DNA of 64,000 nucleotides from Fen-999 sp041480065. Its GTDB lineage: Bacteria; Pseudomonadota; Gammaproteobacteria; Burkholderiales; Rhodocyclaceae. Location: positions 82,581 to 146,580 of the forward strand of contig JBGOZF010000002.1 of assembly GCA_041480065.1 (NCBI GenBank), read 5' to 3'. The stretch's first letter is position 1. Every line of letters starts with the position of its first letter. Below are positions 54,946 through 63,923 of the stretch, in pieces. Below the pieces are notes generated by a model that had not been told where the DNA came from, did no database searches, and worked only from the letters and a program-made list of their open reading frames with translations. Position numbers and translations under genes: made by a program.

Positions 54946-55200
54946 TCAGCCTCCCGTCACGGGCGGGAAGAAGGCCACTTCATCGCCGGCCCGCACCGGC
55001 GCATCGAACCCGACCATGGCCTGGTTGACCGCCACCCGAAGGTTCTTCGTCTCCAGAAGCTGTTGCCATGCTCCCCCGCGCGCAGCGATATGGGCACGCA
55101 GATCAGCCACCCTGTTCACGCCCTCGGCCAAGACAAGCTCCTCGCCGCTACTGCCCAAGGCCTCGCGAAGACTGGCAAAGTAAAGTACCCGTACCTTCAT
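54946..55200 (-). CDS. moaD: Molybdopterin synthase sulfur carrier MoaD
   Basis: An 84-aa ubiquitin-fold protein that begins MKVRVLYFASLREALG and ends FFPPVTGG; the terminal GlyGly is activated and thiocarboxylated. It is the small subunit of molybdopterin synthase and lies just ahead of moaE. Full length. Confidence 0.95.
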   Translation of the reverse strand: MKVRVLYFASLREALGSSGEELVLAEGVNRVADLRAHIAARGGAWQQLLETKNLRVAVNQAMVGFDAPVRAGDEVAFFPPVTGG

Positions 55201-55223
55201 TTCAGTTCCGATCCAAGTTTAGG

Positions 55224-55742
55224 TCACGCAGTTCCCACGCGCCGGTCAAGAAAGTCGAGGATGAAAGCCGCCACCTGGTCGCGGTCATCAAGATCCAGTC
55301 TCGGCAGCGGACAATCGGATGGCAACCGCGCCGTCTTCGGCATGGCCACGGCGACCACGCTGGTGTTCTCCGTCCAGATGAAGGGCTTGCCGTTCTCCGG
55401 CCGGTGTACTTCGAGTTTCGGTATCGGCGTCGCTTTGAAGCCCTCGACCAGCAACAGATCGCAGGGCGACAGGTTCGCCAGTTGTTCGTCGAAGCTCGGT
55501 TCCGGACGGCCGCGCAGTTCGTGCATCAGCACCCAGCGCTGATCGCAGACCAGCATTACTTCGGTCGCGCCCGCTTCGCGATGGCGAAACGAATCCTTGC
55601 CCGAACGGTCAAGGTCGAAGTTGTGATGCGTGTGCTTGATCAGCGACACCGTCAGCCCACGGCCAACGAAGCGCGGGATCAAGTGCTCGATCAGCGTCGT
55701 CTTGCCCGCCCCGCTGTAACCCGCAATCCCGAATACCTTCAT
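55224..55742 (-). CDS. mobB: Molybdopterin-guanine dinucleotide biosynthesis protein MobB
   Basis: A 172-aa P-loop GTPase. Walker A GYSGAGKTTLIEHLIP stands at residues 8-23, and KHTHHNFDLD, SFRHREAGA and LLLVEGFK follow. MobB supports attachment of GMP to molybdopterin. The ATG at 55742 overlaps the stop of the ATP-grasp gene (ATGA). It is 23 bp ahead of moaD, so it belongs to the cofactor operon. Confidence 0.94.
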   Translation of the reverse strand: MKVFGIAGYSGAGKTTLIEHLIPRFVGRGLTVSLIKHTHHNFDLDRSGKDSFRHREAGATEVMLVCDQRWVLMHELRGRPEPSFDEQLANLSPCDLLLVEGFKATPIPKLEVHRPENGKPFIWTENTSVVAVAMPKTARLPSDCPLPRLDLDDRDQVAAFILDFLDRRVGTA

Positions 55743-56842
55743 GCAGTCACCACTCTTGCGAAACCTCCGCCCGGCGTGCGGAAATTGGTCGTCTGTCCCT
55801 GCCACAGGCGCGCTGCCACCAGTTGAACGCGACCATCGTAAGCGTAACAGCGAATGTCAGCCTTGAGTTCGACCGCTGCACCCTCCACCGCAACGTCGAC
55901 CGTCGATGGTGGCACCAGCGCCTGGGCTACGTAGTCCCCTGCAATCACTTGCTCGAAAACCCGGCGGGTCATCTTGTCGCCGCGATACGCCGCCTTGGAG
56001 CCATAGCCGCCAGCGGGCTTGAAGAACAGGCCGCGCCGCCGCGCCCAGAAATCCTCGGGCTGGTCGGGCGTCACCCGCTCGGTGCGCGGAATTCCCGCCA
56101 CCAGCACTTCGATCGCTTCCGCGGCGACGCCCCACTCGCCCAATAAGCGTTCATCGCAAAGGGCCACCAGGTTGCGCTTGTCGGCGTACAGCGCATGGGC
56201 GCGCGGATGCGGCGTCACCACCGCGGACCCGTCCAGATAGGCTTGCCGCAAGCCTGAGTGTGCCGGCGCCGCCAGCGCGAAATCGGTCAGGCGGTTGTAA
56301 ACCAAATCGATACGCGTCTGTTCGTGCCACAGGCCACCGTGGCACAGCAGGAGATCCTTCGGGTCGCAGATCACCGCCTCTATCCCATGGCGCTCGAAAA
56401 GCCCCTTGCAGAGCAGGAATTCAGGGTAGAGGTACTGGGACGTGGGCACTTCATCCACGATCGCCACGGCTTTCGGCAACGCACCGCATTCGGCCCGGAA
56501 CATGGCGATGAAGGACTCCTCGATCGCGACCGCACCGACCTGCGCCGCCGCCAGCAGCGCACCGCCGGCGTTGGTGTTGATCTCGATCAGCCGTGGGCCA
56601 TCGGCGGTCAGGTGGAAGTCATAACCGAAGAACACCCCCTTGGCCTGCGGTTCGCAGCGGGCGATTTCGGGTGCCCAGGCGAGCACGTGCTGCCGATAGG
56701 CCGGCAACACCACCACCCGCTCGATGGCGGCAATGACGTCGGCCATTCGCGCCAGGTTGCGGGCGGAGATCTGCACCGTCGCGGCGGAAAACAGGTGCGG
56801 CCGCTCGGCCAGCAGTCCGGCGGGGAGTTCGGCGAGGTCCAT
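55739..56842 (-). CDS. ATP-grasp-like protein in the molybdenum cofactor operon
   Basis: A 367-aa soluble protein with ATP-grasp hallmarks in permuted order: LIEINTNAGG near residue 85 and FFKPAGGYGSKAAYRG near 275. The family joins carboxylates and amines or thiols using ATP. The start at 56842 lies eight bases after the dinG-like stop and is coupled to it; the longer frame overlaps that gene. It shares its stop with the mobB start. No substrate or named family is recognised; the operon position is the only hint. Confidence 0.72.
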   Translation of the reverse strand: MDLAELPAGLLAERPHLFSAATVQISARNLARMADVIAAIERVVVLPAYRQHVLAWAPEIARCEPQAKGVFFGYDFHLTADGPRLIEINTNAGGALLAAAQVGAVAIEESFIAMFRAECGALPKAVAIVDEVPTSQYLYPEFLLCKGLFERHGIEAVICDPKDLLLCHGGLWHEQTRIDLVYNRLTDFALAAPAHSGLRQAYLDGSAVVTPHPRAHALYADKRNLVALCDERLLGEWGVAAEAIEVLVAGIPRTERVTPDQPEDFWARRRGLFFKPAGGYGSKAAYRGDKMTRRVFEQVIAGDYVAQALVPPSTVDVAVEGAAVELKADIRCYAYDGRVQLVAARLWQGQTTNFRTPGGGFARVVTA

Positions 56843-56850
56843 GATCGATA

Positions 56851-58788
56851 TTACCCTGCGAAGAAGGCCTCGACGTCGGCAATCTCGCGCGTGCGCCGCA
56901 TCGGCGGCAGCGATTGCCAGATGCGCCGTCCGTACGGCTTGCCGACCAGTCGGGGATCGCAAACCATCAGCACGCCGCGGTCCGTCTCGTCGCGGATCAG
57001 GCGTCCTGCGCCCTGCTTCATGCTGATCGCCGCGCGCGGCAGCTGGATCTCGAAGAAGGCGTTGCGGCCTTGCCGTTTCAGATGCTCGATGCGCGCCGCC
57101 AGCACGGGATCGTCGGGCGGCGCGAAGGGCAGCTTGTCGATGACCACCAGCGAAAGCGCCTCGCCACGCACATCGACACCTTCCCAGAAACTCTGGCTCG
57201 CCACCAGCACGGCGTTGCCGAGGAAGCGGAAGCGCTCCAGCAACTCCGACTTCGAACCCTCGCCCTGCAGCAGGAGCGGATTCTCGAGTCCGTCGCGCGC
57301 CAGGCGTTCCTTCAGCAGTTCATGGATTCGGCGCATCGCACGCAGCGAGGTACACAGTACGAAGGCACGCCCGCCGGCGGCGCGGATGGCGGGCCACGCG
57401 GCTTCCATCACCGCCTCATGGTAGAGGGGGCTGTTGGGATCGGGCATATCCCGCGGACAGTAGAGCAGCGCGCAATTGCCGTAGTCGAACGGGCTGCCCC
57501 AGAGCCCGGTTTCCGCCTCGGCCAATCCCAACTCGCCTCGGTAATGGCTGAAATCTTCGCCCACCGCGAGGGTCGCCGAGGTGAATATCCAGGCGCGCGG
57601 ATGGCCTTCCATCTGGCGCTGGAAGATGTTGGCCACCGAAAGCGGCGTCAGGTTGAGCGTCACCGAGTAGGTGGTGACCTCGGCCCATCGGATCAGTTGA
57701 TCCTCGTCGTCCTCGGCAGCCGGCGGCGCCTGCCAGCGCTTCAATCGCATCGCGATCTCATGCGCGCGCAAGCGGCAGTTCTCCAGTCCCTCGGAACGGC
57801 CCGCCTGCGATTCCAGGTGTTTCATGAACTCGGCCAGTTCCGTTTCCAGCTTCGCCAGCGCCTCAATGGCCTGGCCGTGATCTCGCCACTGGGCATCCGA
57901 CAGACGCATGCCGTCGCGATGGAAGGCAAGTCGCAAGTCCTTCGCCGCCTTTTCGGCGGCTTTGCAGGCATCCTGCAGCGGCGCATAGTCCTTCGCCGCC
58001 GCCAGGGCCTCGAGCTTCGTATCGCGTATCAATTCGACCACCTGCGCGGTACCCACTGCCTCGCCGAAGAACAGCCCGGCGACCTCCGGCAACTGGTGCG
58101 CCTCGTCGAAGATGACGGTGTTGCAGGCGGGAAGCAGTTCGCCCAGCCCGTCATCGCGCAACATGACATCGGCAAAGAACAGATGGTGGTTGACCACCAC
58201 CACGTCGGCAGTCTGGGCCTCGCGGCGAGCGGCGATGACGAAGCACTTCTTGTTGTGCGGGCAGTCCTGGCCCAGGCAGTTGTCGCGCGTGGACGTCGCC
58301 TGCGCCCAAGCGCCGGAATCCTCCGGCACCGTGGAGAGTTCTGCCTTGTCGCCGGTGTGGGTGGTCTTGGCGAAGCGGGCAATGCTGTGAATATGCGCGG
58401 CTTCTTCGCGCCGCGTGAAGCGGCCTTCCGCCACGGCGCGCTCCAGGTGGTAGGGGCAGACGTAATTGGCCCGTCCCTTGAGCAAGGCCACCGTCAGCGG
58501 CAGGCCAAGCGCATCGCGCACCATCGGCAGGTCGCGGTTGAAGAGTTGGTCCTGCAGCGTCTTGGTGCCGGTGGAGATGATCACCTTGCCGCCGGAGAGC
58601 AGCGCCGGCACCAGGTAGGCAAAGGTCTTGCCGGTTCCTGTGCCGGCCTCGGCGACCAGCGCGCGGTTGCCGGCAATGGCGGCGGCGATGCGCTGCGCCA
58701 TCTCCACCTGCTGCGGCCGTAGCCGGTAGCCGGGGATGGCACGGGCCAAGGGGCCCTCCTGGGAGAAGATGCGCTGGAGTTCATCCAT
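56851..58788 (-). CDS. DinG/YoaA-type ATP-dependent DNA helicase
   Basis: A 645-aa superfamily 2, XPD-like helicase. Motif I is GTGTGKT (about residue 48), motif II DEAH in FDEAHQLPEV (about 220), and motif VI QGAGRLIRDETDRG lies near the end. Cysteines at about 113 (VCPYH), 178, 183 and 189 (NCLGQDCPHNKKC) would bind the [4Fe-4S] cluster of this family. The length fits YoaA better than DinG (about 715 aa). It heads the operon running to moaE. The start at 58788 (MDELQRIF) suits the family. Confidence 0.93.
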   Translation of the reverse strand: MDELQRIFSQEGPLARAIPGYRLRPQQVEMAQRIAAAIAGNRALVAEAGTGTGKTFAYLVPALLSGGKVIISTGTKTLQDQLFNRDLPMVRDALGLPLTVALLKGRANYVCPYHLERAVAEGRFTRREEAAHIHSIARFAKTTHTGDKAELSTVPEDSGAWAQATSTRDNCLGQDCPHNKKCFVIAARREAQTADVVVVNHHLFFADVMLRDDGLGELLPACNTVIFDEAHQLPEVAGLFFGEAVGTAQVVELIRDTKLEALAAAKDYAPLQDACKAAEKAAKDLRLAFHRDGMRLSDAQWRDHGQAIEALAKLETELAEFMKHLESQAGRSEGLENCRLRAHEIAMRLKRWQAPPAAEDDEDQLIRWAEVTTYSVTLNLTPLSVANIFQRQMEGHPRAWIFTSATLAVGEDFSHYRGELGLAEAETGLWGSPFDYGNCALLYCPRDMPDPNSPLYHEAVMEAAWPAIRAAGGRAFVLCTSLRAMRRIHELLKERLARDGLENPLLLQGEGSKSELLERFRFLGNAVLVASQSFWEGVDVRGEALSLVVIDKLPFAPPDDPVLAARIEHLKRQGRNAFFEIQLPRAAISMKQGAGRLIRDETDRGVLMVCDPRLVGKPYGRRIWQSLPPMRRTREIADVEAFFAG

Positions 58789-58895
58789 GGCGGGCCCGCA
58801 TCCTATCACGCAGCCCGAGCCTTTCGCCGCGACCGCGCCATCCGGCCCCGGGCCGTGTCAGAATAATCCCACCTAACCCGCCCATAAGGAAAACC

Positions 58896-60167
58896 ATGAG
58901 ACTCGAAACCCTCGCCGTTCATGCCGGTTACAGCCCCGACCCGACCACCAAGGCAGTCGCGGTGCCGATCTACCAGACCACTTCCTATGCCTTCGACGAC
59001 ACCCAGCACGGTGCCGATCTGTTCGACCTCAAAGTGGTCGGAAATATCTACACCCGCATCATGAACCCGACCACCGCGGTGCTCGAACAGCGGCTCGCGG
59101 CGTTGGAAGGCGGCGTCGGCGCCCTCGGCGTGGCTTCGGGCATGGCCGCCATCACCTACGCCATCCAGACCATCGCCGAAGCCGGCGACAACATCGTCTC
59201 GGTCGGCACGCTCTACGGCGGCACTTACAACCTGTTCGCCCACACCCTGCCTCAGTACGGCATCGAGGTGCGTTTCGCCGACTACCGCGACCCCGCTTCG
59301 TTCAAGCCTCTCATCGACGGCCGCACCAAGGCGGTCTATTGCGAGTCGATCGGCAACCCTCTGGGCAACGTGGTCGACCTCGCCGCGCTGGCCGACATCG
59401 CCCACGCCGACGGCGTGCCGCTGATCGTGGACAACACGGTGCCGACGCCCTATCTGTGCCGCCCGTTCGAACACGGCGCCGACATCGTCGTGCATGCGCT
59501 GACCAAGTACCTCGGCGGCCACGGCAATTCCATCGGCGGCGCGATCGTCGATTCCGGCAAGTTCCCGTGGGCCGAGCACAAGGCACGCTTCAAGCGCCTC
59601 AACGAACCCGACGTCTCCTACCATGGCGTCGTGTACACCGAAGCCCTCGGCCCAGCCGCCTATATCGGCCGCGCCCGCGTCGTGCCCCTGCGCAACATGG
59701 GCGCGGCAATCTCGCCGTTCAACAGCTTCCTGATCCTTCAGGGCATCGAGACCCTGCCTGTGCGCATGGATCGCATCTGCGAGAACACCCTGGCGGTAGC
59801 GCAGTTCCTGAAGACCCAGCCGAAGGTGAAATGGGTCAAATACGCCGGACTCGAGGATCACCCGGAATACGGCCTGACCAGGAAGTACATGGACGGCCGC
59901 GCCTCAGGCATCCTTTCCTTCGGCGTGCAGGGCGGCCTTGCCGGCGGCGCGCGCTTCCAGGATGCGTTGAAGCTGATCACCCGGCTGGTGAATATCGGCG
60001 ACGCCAAGAGCCTGGCCTGCCATCCGGCCAGCACGACACACCGTCAACTGTCGGCTGCGGAAATGGCCAAGGCCGGCGTTTCCGAAGACATGGTGCGGCT
60101 GTCGATCGGCCTCGAACACATCGACGATATCAAGGCCGACCTCGATCAGGCGCTGGCTGCTGTTTGA
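58896..60167 (+). CDS. metY: O-acetylhomoserine sulfhydrylase (MetY-like)
   Basis: A 423-aa pyridoxal-phosphate enzyme that forms homocysteine from O-acetylhomoserine and sulfide. Family marks are TLAVHAGY at the start, YTRIMNPTT, GMAAI, DNTVPTPYLCRP and the PLP lysine in HALTKYLGGHG (about residue 204). The end is SIGLEHIDDIKADL. TAAGGA lies before the ATG. It directly uses sulfide, so it may benefit from the sulfur genes nearby, although it is a general methionine gene. The last 38 bp overlap the ankyrin gene end. Confidence 0.95.
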   Translation: MRLETLAVHAGYSPDPTTKAVAVPIYQTTSYAFDDTQHGADLFDLKVVGNIYTRIMNPTTAVLEQRLAALEGGVGALGVASGMAAITYAIQTIAEAGDNIVSVGTLYGGTYNLFAHTLPQYGIEVRFADYRDPASFKPLIDGRTKAVYCESIGNPLGNVVDLAALADIAHADGVPLIVDNTVPTPYLCRPFEHGADIVVHALTKYLGGHGNSIGGAIVDSGKFPWAEHKARFKRLNEPDVSYHGVVYTEALGPAAYIGRARVVPLRNMGAAISPFNSFLILQGIETLPVRMDRICENTLAVAQFLKTQPKVKWVKYAGLEDHPEYGLTRKYMDGRASGILSFGVQGGLAGGARFQDALKLITRLVNIGDAKSLACHPASTTHRQLSAAEMAKAGVSEDMVRLSIGLEHIDDIKADLDQALAAV

Positions 60168-61284
60168 GCCGATCGTAGGCCTCCCGCACCGCCTGACGCA
60201 GATCGGCGGTCGGGCGGCCTTCTTCCTGCGCCTGGTTGAGCTGATCGAGCAGGCGCTTGAACTCGTTCAGACGCGCCTCGTCGTAGGTCCATGGCCGCCG
60301 CACCTGTGCGGCGGCCTCCGGCAGCATGACCACGGGCACATCGCTGACCACTTCGGCCCGTTCGCCGCCGCCCTTGCGCTTCGCGGTGATCACGAGCGCC
60401 GGCCGCTGTCCTGCCGCATTCTTCTTGGCCTTGACGTTGCCGGCCGTACTGTCGCCCTTGAAGCGCGCAATCGCATCAGCCAGCCGTCGACGCAGTTCGT
60501 CCGTCGGCAATTTGCGCACCTCGGCCTGCCGGATCTGCTGCAAGAGTTCGGTGATCTCCGATGGCGCCGGTACCGATCGCCTGGCCGGGCCAAAAGACTC
60601 TGTCGGCATCTTCGCCACCCGGGCGAACGCTTGCGACGACGAGACCAGCTTTGCGATGCGGAGATTGCCATAGCGCATGGCCCAGGTCAGCGCCGTATCG
60701 CCACGATCGTTTGTCAGTCCCGGATCGGCGCCTGCGCCGAGCAGCATCATGGCCAGATCCTCGTGTCCGGTCAGCGCCGTCATCATCAGGACCGTCGAAT
60801 CGTTGGGTGCCCGGGCATTGACGTCGGCGCCGCGATCCAGCAGCAGGCGGACAACGTCGTCGTGACCGGCATAGACCGCATAGTGGATGGCGCTCCACTC
60901 CTTGCCGTTGCGCTTCGGTGAGGCGCCATGATCGAGCAGCCAGCGCGTGGCATCCAGATTCCCGCGCCAGGCCGCCAACTGGAGCGCCTGCTCACCGAAC
61001 CGGTTGACCTTGTTCACATTGGCGCCGCGGGAGACGAACAACTCCATCATCCGGACGTTGCCTTCCCAGGCAGCGATCATCACGCTGGTGCCGACGCGAT
61101 CCGCTTCCATGTTCGGATCCATGCCCTGGTCGAGCCAGGCGCGCGCAGCACCGATGTCGCCGGCCTCGACCGCCGCCCCGAGCGTCACCGGATCCGGCAA
61201 GGCCGCCCATGCCAAGCCCATTGTCATCAGCAGGGCCGCAAAAACACTTCGAATCACGCGCATGGCACTTGGAGTCCGTTTCAT
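60130..61284 (-). CDS. Secreted ankyrin-repeat protein
   Basis: A 384-aa protein with a signal peptide (ending AWA-A) and about six ankyrin repeats between residues 35 and 215 (GNVRMMELFVSRGANVNKVN style). A charged C-terminal half has LPTDELRRRLADAIARF and a coiled-coil-like end. Ankyrin repeats bind other proteins; the partner is unknown. ATG at 61284 or 61263 may start it; neither has a strong ribosome site. It diverges from the TonB-like gene and its 3' end overlaps metY by 38 bp. Confidence 0.82.
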   Translation of the reverse strand: MKRTPSAMRVIRSVFAALLMTMGLAWAALPDPVTLGAAVEAGDIGAARAWLDQGMDPNMEADRVGTSVMIAAWEGNVRMMELFVSRGANVNKVNRFGEQALQLAAWRGNLDATRWLLDHGASPKRNGKEWSAIHYAVYAGHDDVVRLLLDRGADVNARAPNDSTVLMMTALTGHEDLAMMLLGAGADPGLTNDRGDTALTWAMRYGNLRIAKLVSSSQAFARVAKMPTESFGPARRSVPAPSEITELLQQIRQAEVRKLPTDELRRRLADAIARFKGDSTAGNVKAKKNAAGQRPALVITAKRKGGGERAEVVSDVPVVMLPEAAAQVRRPWTYDEARLNEFKRLLDQLNQAQEEGRPTADLRQAVREAYDRLKQQPAPDRGRP

Positions 61285-61298
61285 AATGGGTGCCTATT

Positions 61299-61814
61299 AT
61301 GCCTTCACATCGCCTCCTGTTCGCGTTGTCGCTGTCTGTATCGCTTCACCTGATGGTCTTCGGCATTGGCGATCTATTATGTCGAATGCAAAAAAGGCAT
61401 GAGCAACCTACACCGACGATACTCGACGCCACGCTGCGCATCCCCGTGCCCAACACGGTGATGGAACCGCTGCTGAAAGACACCCTGGCACGGACGGAAC
61501 CGCGAGCGCAACCGAAGCATCCAAAACAGGACAAGCCCGGGACCGGGCGACTGGTCCACGCAATCGCGAAGAGGAAACTGGCCAAGCATGTCTTCTACCC
61601 CGAGGAAGCGGTCGCCGCAGGCCTCGAGGGAGAAGTGCGACTCGTGCTTACCCTTGATGGCAACGGGGTCGTAAAGGACGTTCAAGTCGCGGACAGCAGC
61701 GGCCATGCGATTCTCGATCAGGCGGCGATACGCGCGGCCTACGCCATGGGTTCGCTTCCCGGCGTGAACCAGCGCGAGATCATTCTTCCGGTGACGTTCC
61801 GCCTGCAGCCGTAA
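61299..61814 (+). CDS. TonB-family energy transducer-like protein
   Basis: A 171-aa protein with an N-terminal membrane helix (LLFALSLSVSLHLMVFGIG), a Pro/Lys-containing linker and a C-terminal TonB domain: YPEEAVAAGLEGEVRLVLTL, then a VKDVQVADSSGHAILDQAA motif. TonB carries proton-motive energy to outer-membrane receptors. It is short for TonB and no exbB or exbD follows, so it could be a partial or specialised relative. A GTG at 61290 is an alternative start. It precedes the FeoB-like gene. Confidence 0.82.
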   Translation: MPSHRLLFALSLSVSLHLMVFGIGDLLCRMQKRHEQPTPTILDATLRIPVPNTVMEPLLKDTLARTEPRAQPKHPKQDKPGTGRLVHAIAKRKLAKHVFYPEEAVAAGLEGEVRLVLTLDGNGVVKDVQVADSSGHAILDQAAIRAAYAMGSLPGVNQREIILPVTFRLQP

Positions 61815-61827
61815 TCTACAATTGCTG

Positions 61828-63867
61828 ATGTCCACAGTTACCATCCCCCTGCGCGGCCCGCTGCTGCGCGGCGACCGCAGTCCGCGCGTCGCCCTGGTCG
61901 GACGGCACCGGACCGGCAAGAGCAGCATCTTCCAGGCGGCGTCCAGTCCCACCGTGAGGCACGAACGGATGCCCGGTGCCGGCGGCGCTTATGACGAATG
62001 TCTGGTCGACGTCGGCCTCGATCAGATATCCCTCGTCGACCTGCCGGCCATCGAATCGCTGCACCGGCTGCGCGAAGAAGACCGGATGGAACTGATGTAC
62101 CTGCTGTGGGGAGACCACTGGCCGGCCATCGCCCGCCACGAATCCGAGCAGCCGGCCGCCGCTTTCCCCGCACCCGACGTGCTGATCCAGGTGGCGGACG
62201 CGACGGCGCTCGACCGCGACCTGGAACTCACGCTCGAACTCGGATTGCTGGGCCGGCCGGTGGTGATCGCCCTCAACCGCATGGACGAAGCACGCCAGAA
62301 GGGCGTGTTCATCAATATCCGCGCCCTCAGCGACAAATTGGGCGTGCCGGTCATTCCGACGATCGCGCACATGGGCAAGGGCGTTCGGCAATTGTTCGAC
62401 GCCGTGGTGCAAGCGGCCCGCGAACACGTATGTCCCTTGCCGCAGCCGCCGAGCAGGCATTTGATCGACAGCCTGGATGCCCTCAACGAAGTCATCGCGG
62501 ACCCGCAAGTTGCGGAAGCATTCCAGATGCCGCGCGCCCTGCTGCTAACTCAATTGGCCGAGAACGACGACTACTTCCTTCACGAATTGGGCGCCCACTT
62601 CCCGCATCTGTTGACGGGAGTGAGCGCCGCACGAGCCGCCGCCGAGCGCACGCTGCCGCGCCCGCTGTCGGAAGAGATCCATGCCGACCGGCACCACCGC
62701 GCCGCCATTCTGTTCGAGAACGTCAGCGGGCTTGCCGGCCCGGAAGATGCCGAAGGCTGGCGCCGATATCTCGACGAGTTGTTTCTGCATCCCCGCTGGG
62801 GGCTGCTCGGCAGCCTGGCTGTCTTTGCGCTGGTGTTGTTCGTCGTCTTCGAACTCAGCGCTGCGCTGGACTCGATCACCTCGGCGCGACTGGCCGTTTG
62901 GGTGCAAGCGTGGGGGCCGACCTCCACGGCCGGTATTGTCGGCCGTGCCATCGCCGACGGCCTCGTCGGCCTCGTCGGCATCGTCGTGCCCTACATGATC
63001 CCGCTGGTCGTGTTGCTGGTCGCGCTCGAAGAGTCGGGCGTCATGCACCGGGTGGCCTTCGTGGTGGACCGCGGCTTCCATCACATCGGTCTTCACGGTG
63101 GCGTCGCAGTGCCCTTCCTCATCGGCCTGGGTTGCAACGTGCCGGCGATCTCGGCCGCCGCAGCGACGGCTTCCGGGCGCGACCGCGTGATCGCCGCGCT
63201 GTTGATCACCTTCGTGCCCTGCTCGGCGCGCTCGGCCATCATCCTCGCCCTTGGCGGCAAGTACCTCGGCGGCCTGGGCGTGTTCGCCATCTTCATGCTG
63301 ACCCTCGTCGTCATTGCGATATTGGGACGCGTTCTCGCACGCAGATATTCGGACGCCGCCCCCGGCATGATTCAGGAGATTCCGCCCTACGCTCTGCCGA
63401 CCTGGAGCGCGATCCTGCGCAAGACCTGGGGACGCACCAGCGACATCGTCACCATCGTCACGCCGCTGCTGGTCGCAGGCAGCATCGTGCTCGCGCTGCT
63501 CGGACACTGGGGCGCCGATCGTGTAATCAACACCCTGCTGACGCCAATCACGGTTTGGTGGTTGGGGCTGCCGATCGTCCTCGGCGTGCCGATACTTTTC
63601 GGCGTGCTGCGCAAGGAGTTGTCGCTGCTGATGATCTACCAGGCACTCGGCACCCAGGATATCGGGCCGCTGCTGAACGGAGTGCAGATCGTCACCTTCC
63701 TGCTGTTCTTGACCTTCTACGTGCCGTGCATCTCGACCTTCGCCGTCATGATGCGCACGCTCGGCCGGCGCCAAGCGTTCTTCTCGGTGGCTCTGTCGGT
63801 TGGCGTCGCCCTGCTGATCGCCGGCTGCGCGCGAGTCTTGCTGACCATTGTCAGCACCCTGGTCTGA
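61828..63867 (+). CDS. FeoB-like transporter with altered GTPase motifs
   Basis: A 679-aa protein with a G domain (residues about 20-200), a helical linker and a membrane part with two Gate (nucleoside-recognition) repeats (GLGCNVPAISAAAA, then PCSARSAII). FeoB imports Fe2+. The G1 motif is GRHRTGKSS instead of GxPNxGKS/T, G3 is DLPA instead of DLPG, and G4 is NRMD. It is about 100 residues shorter than usual FeoB, and no feoA is adjacent. The start at 61828 is assumed. Iron transport is plausible; GTP use may be weakened. Confidence 0.85.
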   Translation: MSTVTIPLRGPLLRGDRSPRVALVGRHRTGKSSIFQAASSPTVRHERMPGAGGAYDECLVDVGLDQISLVDLPAIESLHRLREEDRMELMYLLWGDHWPAIARHESEQPAAAFPAPDVLIQVADATALDRDLELTLELGLLGRPVVIALNRMDEARQKGVFINIRALSDKLGVPVIPTIAHMGKGVRQLFDAVVQAAREHVCPLPQPPSRHLIDSLDALNEVIADPQVAEAFQMPRALLLTQLAENDDYFLHELGAHFPHLLTGVSAARAAAERTLPRPLSEEIHADRHHRAAILFENVSGLAGPEDAEGWRRYLDELFLHPRWGLLGSLAVFALVLFVVFELSAALDSITSARLAVWVQAWGPTSTAGIVGRAIADGLVGLVGIVVPYMIPLVVLLVALEESGVMHRVAFVVDRGFHHIGLHGGVAVPFLIGLGCNVPAISAAAATASGRDRVIAALLITFVPCSARSAIILALGGKYLGGLGVFAIFMLTLVVIAILGRVLARRYSDAAPGMIQEIPPYALPTWSAILRKTWGRTSDIVTIVTPLLVAGSIVLALLGHWGADRVINTLLTPITVWWLGLPIVLGVPILFGVLRKELSLLMIYQALGTQDIGPLLNGVQIVTFLLFLTFYVPCISTFAVMMRTLGRRQAFFSVALSVGVALLIAGCARVLLTIVSTLV

Positions 63868-63879
63868 GCGACTTCAGAA

Positions 63880-63915
63880 AAGAAAAACGCCGATCTTGTG
63901 ATCGGCGTTTTTCTT
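63880..63915 (+). terminator. Strong bidirectional terminator
   Basis: AAGAAAAACGCCGATC, a TTGT loop, then GATCGGCGTTTTTCTT form a perfect 16-bp stem with A- and T-rich flanks. It ends the FeoB-like gene on the plus strand and whatever is transcribed through tRNA-Asp on the minus strand. Confidence 0.93.
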
Positions 63916-63923
63916 GAAAGAGT

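Noticed and set aside
62545..63774. 409-aa minus-strand frame opposite the FeoB-like gene
   Set aside because: It is charged, H/D/Q-rich and without domains; it is the shadow of a membrane protein gene.
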